This document shows positions 1 to 8,246 of a DNA stretch of 64,000 bases, piece by piece. Positions within the stretch are counted from its first letter, which is position 1. Each line of letters starts with the position of its first letter. The notes beneath the pieces are model-generated. The model was not told the origin of the DNA, searched no databases, and was given only the letters and a program-made list of their open reading frames with translations. The DNA comes from Micromonospora sp. NBC_01813 (lineage in GTDB: Bacteria > Actinomycetota > Actinomycetes > Mycobacteriales > Micromonosporaceae). Where the stretch lies: assembly GCF_035917335.1 (NCBI RefSeq), contig NZ_CP109067.1, positions 3,161,001 to 3,225,000 on the forward strand, written 5' to 3'. A program made the translations under genes and the position numbers.

Positions 1-161
1 TCACCCCGCAGATGGCCGTAGACGTCATTGACGGTCTTGAAGAAGTCGACGTCGAAGAGGAACACCGCGCAGGGCTGCCCGGGGCGGCTCAGTTGCCGCC
101 TGAGGTAAGGCTCCAGGGAGGCACGCGGACGGGCTCCCGTGACCGAATCGGCCGCCGCCAC
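1..161 (-). CDS. GGDEF-domain protein, 3' part cut by window edge
   Basis: Only the first 53 codons are in the window. The reading frame begins at a GTG preceded by a GAGAGG ribosome binding site 6 nt upstream. The visible protein carries the N-terminal signature of a GGDEF domain: DSVTGARPRASL matches the family's DxLTGLxNR segment, and FDVDFFKTVNDVYGH is the substrate-binding D-x-D-x-F-K-x-hN-D helix. The GGDEF loop itself lies beyond the edge, so cyclase activity cannot be judged. It appears to start almost directly with the domain, without an N-terminal sensor, unless a longer upstream start is used. Confidence 0.75.
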   Translation of the reverse strand, partial: MAAADSVTGARPRASLEPYLRRQLSRPGQPCAVFLFDVDFFKTVNDVYGHLRG

Positions 162-242
162 GTCGTACCTCTCACCGCCCTCGTCACCACCGGTGTGCCG
201 GTCACCCGAGCGCCAGGTGTGTCGGCGTGGTTAACAGTGCCC

Positions 243-256
243 GTAACCCAGGTCAC
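243..256. promoter_or_regulatory. Possible Crp-like site (GTAA-N6-TCAC)
   Basis: GTAACCCAGGTCAC differs by one base from the perfect GTGA-N6-TCAC palindrome at 54624-54637. It lies in the 296-bp divergent gap between the GGDEF gene and the subtilisin gene. The match is short and the assignment is only suggestive. Nothing else recognisable was seen in the gap. Confidence 0.25.
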
Positions 257-457
257 TACAAAATCGATGTTATCCGGCGAGGAGCACGCACGGAGTCCAC
301 CGGCCCGCCGCACGTCCTGCACGATAGGAGGATGTTCGTTCCCGGTCCGGAGGTTTCTGCTACGTACCAAGGTCCACCGTAGCGTGTCGAATGTCGCACC
401 CGGACGGACTCTTCCATCGGCAACACGGTCCCGCCATTCGTCAGGAGGATTCCACCG

Positions 458-2041
458 GTGCGAACGATGAGTGCCACGCGGCCGCGGTGGCGCCGCCCCC
501 GCGAGATCGCCGCACTGTCGACTGTCCTGGCGCTGGTCGCGGCAGGACTGATCGGCAGCGGGCCGGGCGCGGCCGGTGACGCCGGCACCGGCACCGGCAC
601 CGTCCCGGCGCCGGCACCCCGGCCGGGCACCCCGGCCGGTGGCTTCGCCAGCCTGTGGAACAGCTCCCCCGGAGCCACCCCGGGCACCTCACTCGCCGAC
701 ATCCGCGGCATCATCGGCGCGAACACGCCCGCCACCGCGCACCTGGACGGCACCGGGATCGGCATCGCGATGGTCGACACCGGAGTCGTCGCGGTCCCCG
801 GCCTGCCGGCCGCCCAGGTGGTCAACGGCCCGGACCTGTCCTTCGAGTCGCAGGCGACCAGTCTGCGCTGGCTGGACACCTACGGCCACGGCACCCACCT
901 CGCCGGGATCCTCGTCGGCGACGATCCGGACAGCGGCCTGCGTGGGCTGGCACCCAACGCGAAGCTCACCTCGGTCAAGGTCGGCATCGCCAACGGTGCC
1001 GTCGATGTGTCGCAGGTGATCGCGGCGGTCGACTGGGTGGTGGCCAACCGCAACCACGACCCCAGCCATCCCATCCGGGTGCTGAATCTGGCCTACGGCA
1101 GCGCCGGCAACCCAGCCTTCTGGACCGACCCGCTGCACTTCGCCGTCGAACAGGCCTGGCACGCCGGCATCGTGGTGGTCACCGCCGCCGGCAACGACGG
1201 CAACGGTTTCGGACGGTTGGACAACCCGGCGAGCAATCCGTACGTCGTGGCAGTCGGTGCCAGCCTGACCAAGGGCACCGTGACAACGGCCGACGACGAA
1301 CTCGCGCCGTTCACCAACCTCGCCGTGGCCGGCAAGCAGGTGGACCTGCTCGCCCCGGGCCAGTCCGTGTTGTCGTTGCGCAATCCTGGCTCCAACGTCG
1401 ACAACCACTATCCGGGCGCTCGGGTCGGCAGCACCCTGTTCCGTGGCACCGGCACCTCGCAGGCGGTGGCGGTGACCGCCGCGACCGCCGCGCTGCTGCT
1501 GCAGGCCAAACCCTGGCTCACCCCGGACCAGGTCAAGCAGACGCTGGTCGGCAGCGGCACCTTCCTGGCCGTCGGTGCCGGCGCGAACCTGGGGTTGCGT
1601 TCGGTCAACCTGCACGCGGCGCTGACATACACCCCGGCGTGGCAGCCTCAGCAGTGGACACGTTCCGACGGCAGCGGCCACCTCGACGACTCCCGGGGCA
1701 CCAGCAAGGTGGTCCGCAACAACGTGACGCTCACCGGCGCGCAGAGCATCTTCGGCCCGTTCAGCAGCCCCACCTGGGCAGGCCACTCGGGTGCCCGTAC
1801 GGCCTGGAACGGTGGGGTGTGGCTGGGCCATCGGATGGCCGCCGACGGGTGGACCGGCAGCTCCTGGGCCAGCCGCACCTGGGGCGGCGCGGCCTGGACG
1901 TCGCCGTCCTGGGACGGCTCCGGCTCCTGGCTCGACCCGGCCTGGTCGAGCCACTTCTGGTCGACCGGCGCGTGGTCCCCCGGTGACTGGGGATCACACT
2001 TCTGGTCCACCGACAGTTGGGCGAACGCCTGCTGGTGCTGA
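458..2041 (+). CDS. Secreted subtilisin-family (S8) serine protease with Trp-pentad C-terminal tail
   Basis: A 527-residue protein. Start GTG at 458 is preferred because AGGAGG lies 9 nt upstream; an ATG at 467 is the alternative. It has an N-terminal basic/hydrophobic signal segment (about residues 10-40) and an S8 catalytic domain (about 80-390) with Asp107 in AMVDTGV, His146 in GHGTHLAG, Asn246 in AAGNDG (oxyanion) and Ser334 in GTGTSQAV. The triad looks intact. The last ~90 residues contain 16 Trp spaced almost exactly every five residues, with two SHFWST copies, ending in Cys-Trp-Cys. The tail is not a standard S8 P-domain and may mediate surface or polymer binding; that role is inference. 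Confidence 0.93.
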   Translation: MRTMSATRPRWRRPREIAALSTVLALVAAGLIGSGPGAAGDAGTGTGTVPAPAPRPGTPAGGFASLWNSSPGATPGTSLADIRGIIGANTPATAHLDGTGIGIAMVDTGVVAVPGLPAAQVVNGPDLSFESQATSLRWLDTYGHGTHLAGILVGDDPDSGLRGLAPNAKLTSVKVGIANGAVDVSQVIAAVDWVVANRNHDPSHPIRVLNLAYGSAGNPAFWTDPLHFAVEQAWHAGIVVVTAAGNDGNGFGRLDNPASNPYVVAVGASLTKGTVTTADDELAPFTNLAVAGKQVDLLAPGQSVLSLRNPGSNVDNHYPGARVGSTLFRGTGTSQAVAVTAATAALLLQAKPWLTPDQVKQTLVGSGTFLAVGAGANLGLRSVNLHAALTYTPAWQPQQWTRSDGSGHLDDSRGTSKVVRNNVTLTGAQSIFGPFSSPTWAGHSGARTAWNGGVWLGHRMAADGWTGSSWASRTWGGAAWTSPSWDGSGSWLDPAWSSHFWSTGAWSPGDWGSHFWSTDSWANACWC

Positions 2042-2068
2042 CCGCCCCGCGGTACGAAGCCGGCGGAG

Positions 2069-2500
2069 TCAGTCCGAGTCGCCGCGGCGCAGCCGTTTGA
2101 TCTGCCCACGGCGCTTCTTCGCGGTGATCCGCCGTTCCTTCGCCCCCCGCGACGGCCGGGTGGGCCGGCGCGTCGGCGCGGGAGCGGCGATCGCCTCCCG
2201 CAGCAGGGCGGCCAACCGCTCGCGGGCCGCCGCCCGGTTGGCCAACTGGTTGCGATGCTCGCTGGCGGCGATGGTCAGCACCCCGTCGGTGAGTCGACCG
2301 GCGAGCCGCTGCAGGGCCCGCTCACGCAGCCACGGCGGCAACGCCGACGAGCCGGCGACGTCGAAGGAAAGCTCCACCCGGGAGTCGGCGGTGTTGACCC
2401 CCTGGCCGCCGGGGCCGGACGAGCGGGAGAACCGCTCGGTCAGCTCACGCGCCGGAATCAGCACCGAGTCGTTGATTCGCACGTCACCGGCCGCCACCAT
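2069..2500 (-). CDS. arfB: Alternative ribosome-rescue peptidyl-tRNA hydrolase ArfB
   Basis: A 143-residue RF-1-like domain protein, close to the ~140 residues of E. coli ArfB/YaeJ. The GGQ loop is SSGPGGQGVNTADSRVEL (the Gly-Gly-Gln that hydrolyses peptidyl-tRNA), preceded by the RINDSVLIP strand. The C-terminal tail is strongly basic (KERRITAKKRRGQIKRLRR), as expected for the part that enters the mRNA channel of stalled ribosomes. It lacks the codon-recognition domains of RF1/RF2. The ATG at 2500 is used here. TACTGT lies 6 nt before the next codon, GTG at 2497, so a leaderless GTG start is also possible. Confidence 0.93.
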   Translation of the reverse strand: MVAAGDVRINDSVLIPARELTERFSRSSGPGGQGVNTADSRVELSFDVAGSSALPPWLRERALQRLAGRLTDGVLTIAASEHRNQLANRAAARERLAALLREAIAAPAPTRRPTRPSRGAKERRITAKKRRGQIKRLRRGDSD

Positions 2501-2533
2501 CCGACAGTACCGCCCGCCCTGAGTCCGGCCCGC

Positions 2534-2601
2534 ACCGGCGACGCGGCCGCGACCGCCTTCGACACGGCCGACACCCCACCGGCGACGCGGCCGCGACCGC
2601 C
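2534..2601. repeat. 24-bp direct repeat, two exact copies
   Basis: Two identical 24-base copies occupy 2534-2557 and 2578-2601 (period 44 bp), both containing the core CGACGCGGCCGCGACC. They fill the short gap between arfB and the HtrA-like gene. No function is evident. Confidence 0.7.
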
Positions 2602-2609
2602 GTGACCGG

Positions 2610-3515
<906 letters not shown>

Positions 3516-3654
3516 CGGATTCCTTCCGTAGATACTTCGGCGTTGCGGCTGGGGAGGAAACGGAACCCCGGCGGAGCAGGGCGGGGAAAGCCGGTCCGCC
3601 GCCACGGCGGATCGGCGTCCATCCACACGCCACCCCAGGGCTCGCCGGTTGGAT

Positions 3655-4890
3655 TGTTAAACTGTGGACTGTGTCCAGGACCGTGAAGCGGGCGTTCAGG
3701 TACCGCTTCTATCCGACCCCTGGGCAGGCCGCCGAGCTTGCCCGGACGTTCGGCTGGTCTACAACATGGCGTTGGCGGCCCGCAGCGAGGCGTGGACCCA
3801 ACGTCGGGAACGGGTCACCTACCACGCCACGTCGGCGTTGCTGACCGGGTGGAAGAAGACCGACGAACTCGCGTTCCTCAACGACGTCTCCTCCGTTCCT
3901 CTGCAGCAGGTGCTGCGGCATCTGCAGGTCGCGTTCACCAACTTCTGGGCGAAACGTGCCCGGTATCCGTCGTTCAAGTCGAGGAAGCGGTCGCGGCGGT
4001 CGGCGGAGTACACGGCCAGCGCGTTCCGCTGGCGCGACGGCCGGCTGACCCTGGCGAAGATGTCCGATCCGCTGGACATCGTCTGGTCCCGGCCCCTGCC
4101 GCAGGGTGCGGTGCCGTCGACGGTGACGGTGTCGCAGGACGCGGCGGGCCGCTGGTTCGTGTCCCTGCTCTGCGACGACCGGATCGAGCAGGCTCCGGCC
4201 TCCTCGGGAATGGTGGGGGTCGACGCCGGGCTCGACAGCCTGTTCACCCTGTCCAGCGGGGAGAAGATCCCCAACCCGAGGCACGAACGCCGTGACCGGG
4301 CCGCCCTGGCGCGTGCCCAGCGAAACCTCGCGCGTAAGGCCCGAGGTTCGGCGAACCGGGCCAAAGAACGACTCGCGGTGGCCCGGGTTCATGCCCGGAT
4401 CGCCGACCGCCGCCGCGACCACCTGCACAAACTCACCACTCGACTCGTTCGTGAAAACCAAACGCTCGTGATCGAGGACCTCAACGTACGCAACATGATG
4501 GCCAACCACAGTCTGGCCCGCGCCATCTCCGACGCGGGCTGGCGGCAGTTCCGCACCATGCTGGGGTACAAGGCCGACTGGTACGGCCGGGACCTGGTGG
4601 TCGTGGACCGCTGGTTCCCGTCGACCCGGCTGTGCTCGGCCTGTGGTGCTCTGGCTGAACGAATGCCGTTGGCCGTCCGGTCGTGGACCTGCCGATGCGG
4701 GCGGACCCATGACCGGGACGTGAACGCGGCTCGCAACATTCTCGCGGAGGGGCTCTCCGTGATTGCCTGTGGAGGCGGTGTAAGACCTCAACGGGAGCCC
4801 TCCTCTCGGACGGGGCCGTCGTCGGTGAAACAGGAACCCCCTGGGGCGACCCAGGGAATCCCCGTCCTTTGGTGCGGGGAGGATTGTCAA
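3655..4890 (+). mobile_element. IS200/IS605-group (IS1341-type) element carrying only tnpB
   Basis: The right end is recognisable: a CCCCG/CGGGG hairpin at 4860-4879 followed by GGATTGTCAA ending at 4890, the usual form of this group in actinobacteria. The left end is placed approximately, just before the start of the tnpB reading frame. There is no tnpA (Y1 transposase), so it cannot move by itself. It sits between the HtrA-like gene and the VWA gene. The left boundary is uncertain by tens of bases. Confidence 0.6.
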
Positions 4891-5025
4891 AGCCATCTCC
4901 TCACAGGTCGGGTACGTCCCGGCCGGGCGGGACGCACCACGCAGCGACGTCTCACGGCAGCCGGGAGAACCACATCAGCGACGTTCCGGCGGCGGCCAGC
5001 GCGAACACCAGGCCGAAACCGATGA
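3671..5025 (+). pseudogene. tnpB: RNA-guided nuclease TnpB, frameshifted near the N-terminus
   Basis: The normal TnpB N-terminus (VKRAFRYRFYPTPGQAAEL..) is read from GTG 3671, but it runs out of frame at about 3753. The remainder, from LVYNMALAARSEAW on, is in the next frame. All later parts look intact: RuvC Asp in GVDAGLDSLF, Glu in LVIEDLN, the CSAC/CRCG zinc finger and the final Asp in THDRDVNAARN. The frame passes the element's right end at 4890 and stops at 5025 inside the opposite-strand VWA gene. A 10-bp deletion between CGGCTG repeats would explain the shift. If translation instead begins in the second frame (an in-frame opening exists at 3664), an N-terminally altered protein could still be made. 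Confidence 0.8.
4831..4910 (+). ncRNA. Putative 3' end of TnpB guide RNA (reRNA/omega RNA)
   Basis: The 3' end of tnpB contains CCCTGGG-GCGA-CCCAGGG (4839-4856), a perfect stem with a GNRA tetraloop, then AATC and the CCCCG/CGGGG hairpin (4860-4879). In known TnpB systems such hairpins form the scaffold overlapping the gene's 3' end, and the guide is the flanking sequence just past the right end. Here the guide would start at 4891 (AGCCATCTCC...). The 5' end of the RNA cannot be set from sequence. Confidence 0.4.
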
Positions 5026-5914
5026 ACCGGGCCGACACGTCCGCCGGCTCCACCCGGTAGCCGACCGAGGTGCCGATGTCGGCGTACACGTCCTTGAGCT
5101 GTTTGCTGCTCGCCGCCTCGTGGTAGGCGCCGCCGGTCAACTCGGCGACCGCCTTGAGGTTCTCGCCGTCCACCGGCACCCGCAGCGGCCGACCGCCGCC
5201 GTAGTCGATGTAGCCGGCGTCGGTGCCCACCGAGATGGTGTCGATCGGGATGTCGGCCTCGACCGCCTCGGCCGCCGCCGACTCCGGTGACCGGCCGGAG
5301 GTGTTCGCCCCGTCGGACAGCAGCACGATCCGGGCCGGCGGGAGTTCCTGCGCCGCCTGCGCGTCCAGCGACCGGATCGCCTCCAACGACGTCTTGATCG
5401 CCTCACCGATCGCGGTCCCCTGGGCGCCGGTGATCCCCTCGGCGAGCCGGTCGATGCCGGCACCCAGCGCCTCCCGGTCGGTACCCGGACCGACCAGCAC
5501 CGACGCGTTACCGGCGAAGGCGACCAGCCCGACGTTGAACTGGGGCGGCAGGGAGTCGACGAACTCGTGCGCCGACTGTTTCGCCGCGGTCAGCCGATCC
5601 GGCCGTACGTCGTTGGCGAGCATCGAGGTCGAGACGTCCACCGCCACCATCACGGTGGCCCGTTCCCGAGGTACCTGGACCTCGTCCATCGGCCGGGCGA
5701 ACCCCATCACCAGCAACGCCAGCATCGCCAGGAACAAGCCGGCCGGCAGATGCCGGCGCCACGCCGGGCGGGCCGGTGCCACCCGGTCGAGCAGCCGCAG
5801 GTTGGTGAAGCGGACCGCGTACCGGCTGGACCGCCGCTGCATCAGCAGGTATCCGCCGGCCAGGGCCGCGACCGCGGCCAGCAGCCAGAGCCGTTCCGGG
5901 GATTGCCAGCTCAT
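4952..5914 (-). CDS. VWA-domain membrane protein (BatA-like)
   Basis: 320 residues. Membrane segments lie near residues 8-25 and 54-75 and at the extreme C-terminus (about 297-315), with a von Willebrand A domain between them. The MIDAS motif is DVSTSM, with the further conserved Asp in VLLSDGANTSG. This is the third gene of a MoxR-DUF58-VWA operon; its ATG overlaps the DUF58 stop codon by 4 bp. Such MoxR/VWA modules act as chaperone-like complexes in other bacteria, but the client here is unknown. Its 3' end is overlapped by the tnpB reading frame from the inserted element. Confidence 0.92.
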   Translation of the reverse strand: MSWQSPERLWLLAAVAALAGGYLLMQRRSSRYAVRFTNLRLLDRVAPARPAWRRHLPAGLFLAMLALLVMGFARPMDEVQVPRERATVMVAVDVSTSMLANDVRPDRLTAAKQSAHEFVDSLPPQFNVGLVAFAGNASVLVGPGTDREALGAGIDRLAEGITGAQGTAIGEAIKTSLEAIRSLDAQAAQELPPARIVLLSDGANTSGRSPESAAAEAVEADIPIDTISVGTDAGYIDYGGGRPLRVPVDGENLKAVAELTGGAYHEAASSKQLKDVYADIGTSVGYRVEPADVSARFIGFGLVFALAAAGTSLMWFSRLP

Positions 5915-6972
5915 GTCGTCCCTTTCCGAGCGGCGGCACCCCGGGCCGGGGCGCAGTTCGTCAGTTGCCGCTGCCGGTGCACGTGCCGAACGATGTCGGC
6001 CACCCAGTCCCGGTCGGTGCGCAGTTCCAGGTGCGCCGCGCCGGCCCGCCGGATCGCCTGGGCGATCTGGTCCCGCTGCGCGGCGGCGGCCTCGGCGTAC
6101 CGGTCGCGCAGTCCCCGGTCGGCGGTGCTGATCTCCCGCCGCCGGCCGCTCTCCGGGTCCTGCACGGTGATCACCCCGACGTCGGGTAGTTCCAGCTCAC
6201 GTGGGTCGGTCACGTCGACGGCGAGCACCTGGTGCACGGTGGCCAGCCGGCGCAGCGCCCGCTCCCAGTCGGGCCGCCCGGCCGGATCGTCCGGCAGCCC
6301 GTCGAGGAAGTCGGAGACCACGACCGCGAGCCCGCGCCGGGTCGCCGCCCGGCGCAGCCCGTCGATGCCACCGGCGAGCGTCGGTCCGGACTGGTGCGCG
6401 GCGGCCGCCGGACCGGCGCGGTGGGTCGCGGCGGCCTGCGTCCGGGGCGCGGTGAGCAGTGCCCGGAGTACGCAGAGCAAATGGTCCCGGCCGGATCCGG
6501 TCGGGAAGCGCCGCACCCCGTCGGCGCCCAGCAGATGCACGCCCAGGGCGTTGCCGATGCCGGCGGTCAGGAAACCGACGGCGGCGACCCCGGCGACCGC
6601 CAACTCGCGTTTCTCCACCTCGGCGGTGCCGAAGTCCATGCTGGCGGTGCCGTCGACCAGCACCCAGCAGGTCAGCTCCCGGTCGGCGTCGACCTCGCGG
6701 ACGTGCGGTACGGCGGTCCGGGCGGTCACCGCCCAGTCGATCCGGCGTACCTCGTCCTCACCCGGCCGGTACTCCCGGCTGCCGGCCAGTTCGCTGCCGG
6801 CACCGGGCAGCAGGCCGAGGTGCTGGCCGTGCAGCAGGCCGTCCAGCCGGCGGGTCACGGCGAGTTCGAGGCGACGCAGGGTCTCCGGTGGCGTCAGCTC
6901 CGGCAGGGTGGCCGGGCCGAGCGGGTCCCGGATGCCCACGCCACGGCCGCCGGTCTGATCCCGGCCGGTCAC
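5911..6972 (-). CDS. DUF58-domain protein of a MoxR/VWA operon
   Basis: 353 residues, GTG start overlapping the moxR stop by 4 bp. The DUF58 signature SREYRPGEDEVRRIDW is present near residues 65-80, followed by a degenerate VWA-like fold (VLVDGTASMDFG, VVVSDFLDG). DUF58 proteins accompany MoxR ATPases and VWA membrane proteins, and probably provide the soluble VWA partner of the ATPase. The overlaps on both sides indicate translational coupling of the three genes. Confidence 0.92.
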   Translation of the reverse strand: MTGRDQTGGRGVGIRDPLGPATLPELTPPETLRRLELAVTRRLDGLLHGQHLGLLPGAGSELAGSREYRPGEDEVRRIDWAVTARTAVPHVREVDADRELTCWVLVDGTASMDFGTAEVEKRELAVAGVAAVGFLTAGIGNALGVHLLGADGVRRFPTGSGRDHLLCVLRALLTAPRTQAAATHRAGPAAAAHQSGPTLAGGIDGLRRAATRRGLAVVVSDFLDGLPDDPAGRPDWERALRRLATVHQVLAVDVTDPRELELPDVGVITVQDPESGRRREISTADRGLRDRYAEAAAAQRDQIAQAIRRAGAAHLELRTDRDWVADIVRHVHRQRQLTNCAPARGAAARKGTT

Positions 6973-8012
6973 GCCACGGCCGCCAGTCCGGGTCGCTGGT
7001 CGTGCGCGGGCGCGATCCGCGGTGGCGCGACGACCTCGACCAGCCGACGCACGATCGACTCGGCGCTGACCCCGTCGGCGACCGCGTCGAACGACAGCAC
7101 CAGGCGGTGGGCGATCACATCCACCGCGAGTTCGCGGACGTCTTCCGGGAGCACGTAGTCGCGACCGCGCAGCAGGGCCAGGCCGCGGGCACCGGCGACC
7201 AGACCGAGCGTGGCGCGCGGACTGGCCCCGTAGGCGAGCAGGCCGTTCAGCTCGGGCAGCCCGAACAGTTGGGGCCGTCGGGTGGCCAGCACCAGCCGGA
7301 CGATGTACTCGGCGAGGGCGTGGTGCACGAACACGTCGCGGGCCTGGCGCTGCATCGCGCTCAACTGCGCCATGTCCAGCACCTGCCGGGCCTGTGGCCG
7401 GTCCACCCCCATCCGGTAGAGGATGCCCAGCTCCTCCTCATCGGTCGGGTAGTCGACCACGACCTTCATCAGGAACCGGTCACGTTGCGCCTCGGGCAAC
7501 TGGTAGACGCCCTCGGACTCGATCGGGTTCTGGGTAGCCAGCACCAGGAACGGCTCCGGCACCGGGTAGCTGCGGCCGCCGATCGAGACCTGCCGTTCGG
7601 CCATCGCCTCCAACAGCGCGGACTGCACCTTCGCCGGGGCCCGGTTGATCTCGTCGGCCAGGACCAGGTTCGCCATCACCGGGCCGAGTTCGACGTCGAA
7701 CGACTCGGTCGAGGCCCGGTAGATCCGGGTGCCGACGATGTCCGACGGCACCAGGTCGGGGGTGAACTGGACCCGGGAGAAGCTGCCGCCGACCGCGACC
7801 GCCAGGGTCTGCGCGGCAAGGGTCTTGGCGATCCCGGGTACGCCCTCCAGCAGGCAGTGGCCGTTGGCCAGCAGCGCGGTGAGGAGCCGTTCGACCAGCC
7901 GGTCCTGCCCGACGATGACCCGTTTGACCTCGAACAGCGCCTGTTCCAGTGCTTCGGCGGCCGGGTCGTGGCCGACTGATGGTTGCGTACTGATCTGTGG
8001 CTCGGTCGTCAT
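6969..8012 (-). CDS. moxR: MoxR-family AAA+ ATPase
   Basis: 347 residues from ATG 8012, which has GAGG 8 nt upstream; a GTG at 8036 without a good site is the alternative. Walker A is GVPGIAKT, Walker B is LVLADEIN, and sensor/arginine-finger elements follow (LATQNPIESEGVYQLPEAQRDRF). A helical lid domain ends the protein. It is the first gene of the MoxR-DUF58-VWA operon. MoxR ATPases remodel or insert cofactors into partner complexes; the partner is not identifiable here. Confidence 0.95.
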   Translation of the reverse strand: MTTEPQISTQPSVGHDPAAEALEQALFEVKRVIVGQDRLVERLLTALLANGHCLLEGVPGIAKTLAAQTLAVAVGGSFSRVQFTPDLVPSDIVGTRIYRASTESFDVELGPVMANLVLADEINRAPAKVQSALLEAMAERQVSIGGRSYPVPEPFLVLATQNPIESEGVYQLPEAQRDRFLMKVVVDYPTDEEELGILYRMGVDRPQARQVLDMAQLSAMQRQARDVFVHHALAEYIVRLVLATRRPQLFGLPELNGLLAYGASPRATLGLVAGARGLALLRGRDYVLPEDVRELAVDVIAHRLVLSFDAVADGVSAESIVRRLVEVVAPPRIAPAHDQRPGLAAVA

Positions 8013-8132
8013 AGCACCGTCCTCGACGCTGGTCACCCATTGCCGGCCATCCGTCCCGTACGGGACGTGTCCGGCGCCCGCCGGGGGTTGCCCCGGATCG
8101 GCCCGGTCTAACGCCGCCGCCGGCCTCCGACC

Positions 8133-8217
8133 GGGTGATTACCGACCTTGAACAGGGTGATTCCCAGGGTGAGCGCCGGCCGCAGGCCGGGTGATCGCCG
8201 GGATACCGCCGGGTGAT
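8133..8217. repeat. Five phased GGGTGA(T) direct repeats in a divergent promoter region
   Basis: GGGTGA starts at 8133, 8155, 8167, 8189 and 8211. The spacings are 22, 12, 22 and 22 bp, roughly whole helical turns, and four of the five copies read GGGTGAT. They occupy the 234-bp gap between moxR and the divergent EEP gene, close to the latter's start. The layout resembles an operator array, but no regulator can be named. Confidence 0.5.
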
Positions 8218-8246
8218 CGCCGGCTCTGCGGCGCGCACCGGATACC

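Noticed and set aside
3671-4890. Considered as an intact TnpB nuclease gene or a Cas12 relative
   Set aside because: The conserved N-terminus is out of frame, length and zinc-finger form fit TnpB, and no CRISPR array is nearby.
8133-8217. Considered as a CRISPR array
   Set aside because: The repeat unit is only 6-7 bp with 5-15 bp between copies, far below CRISPR repeat and spacer sizes; no cas genes.
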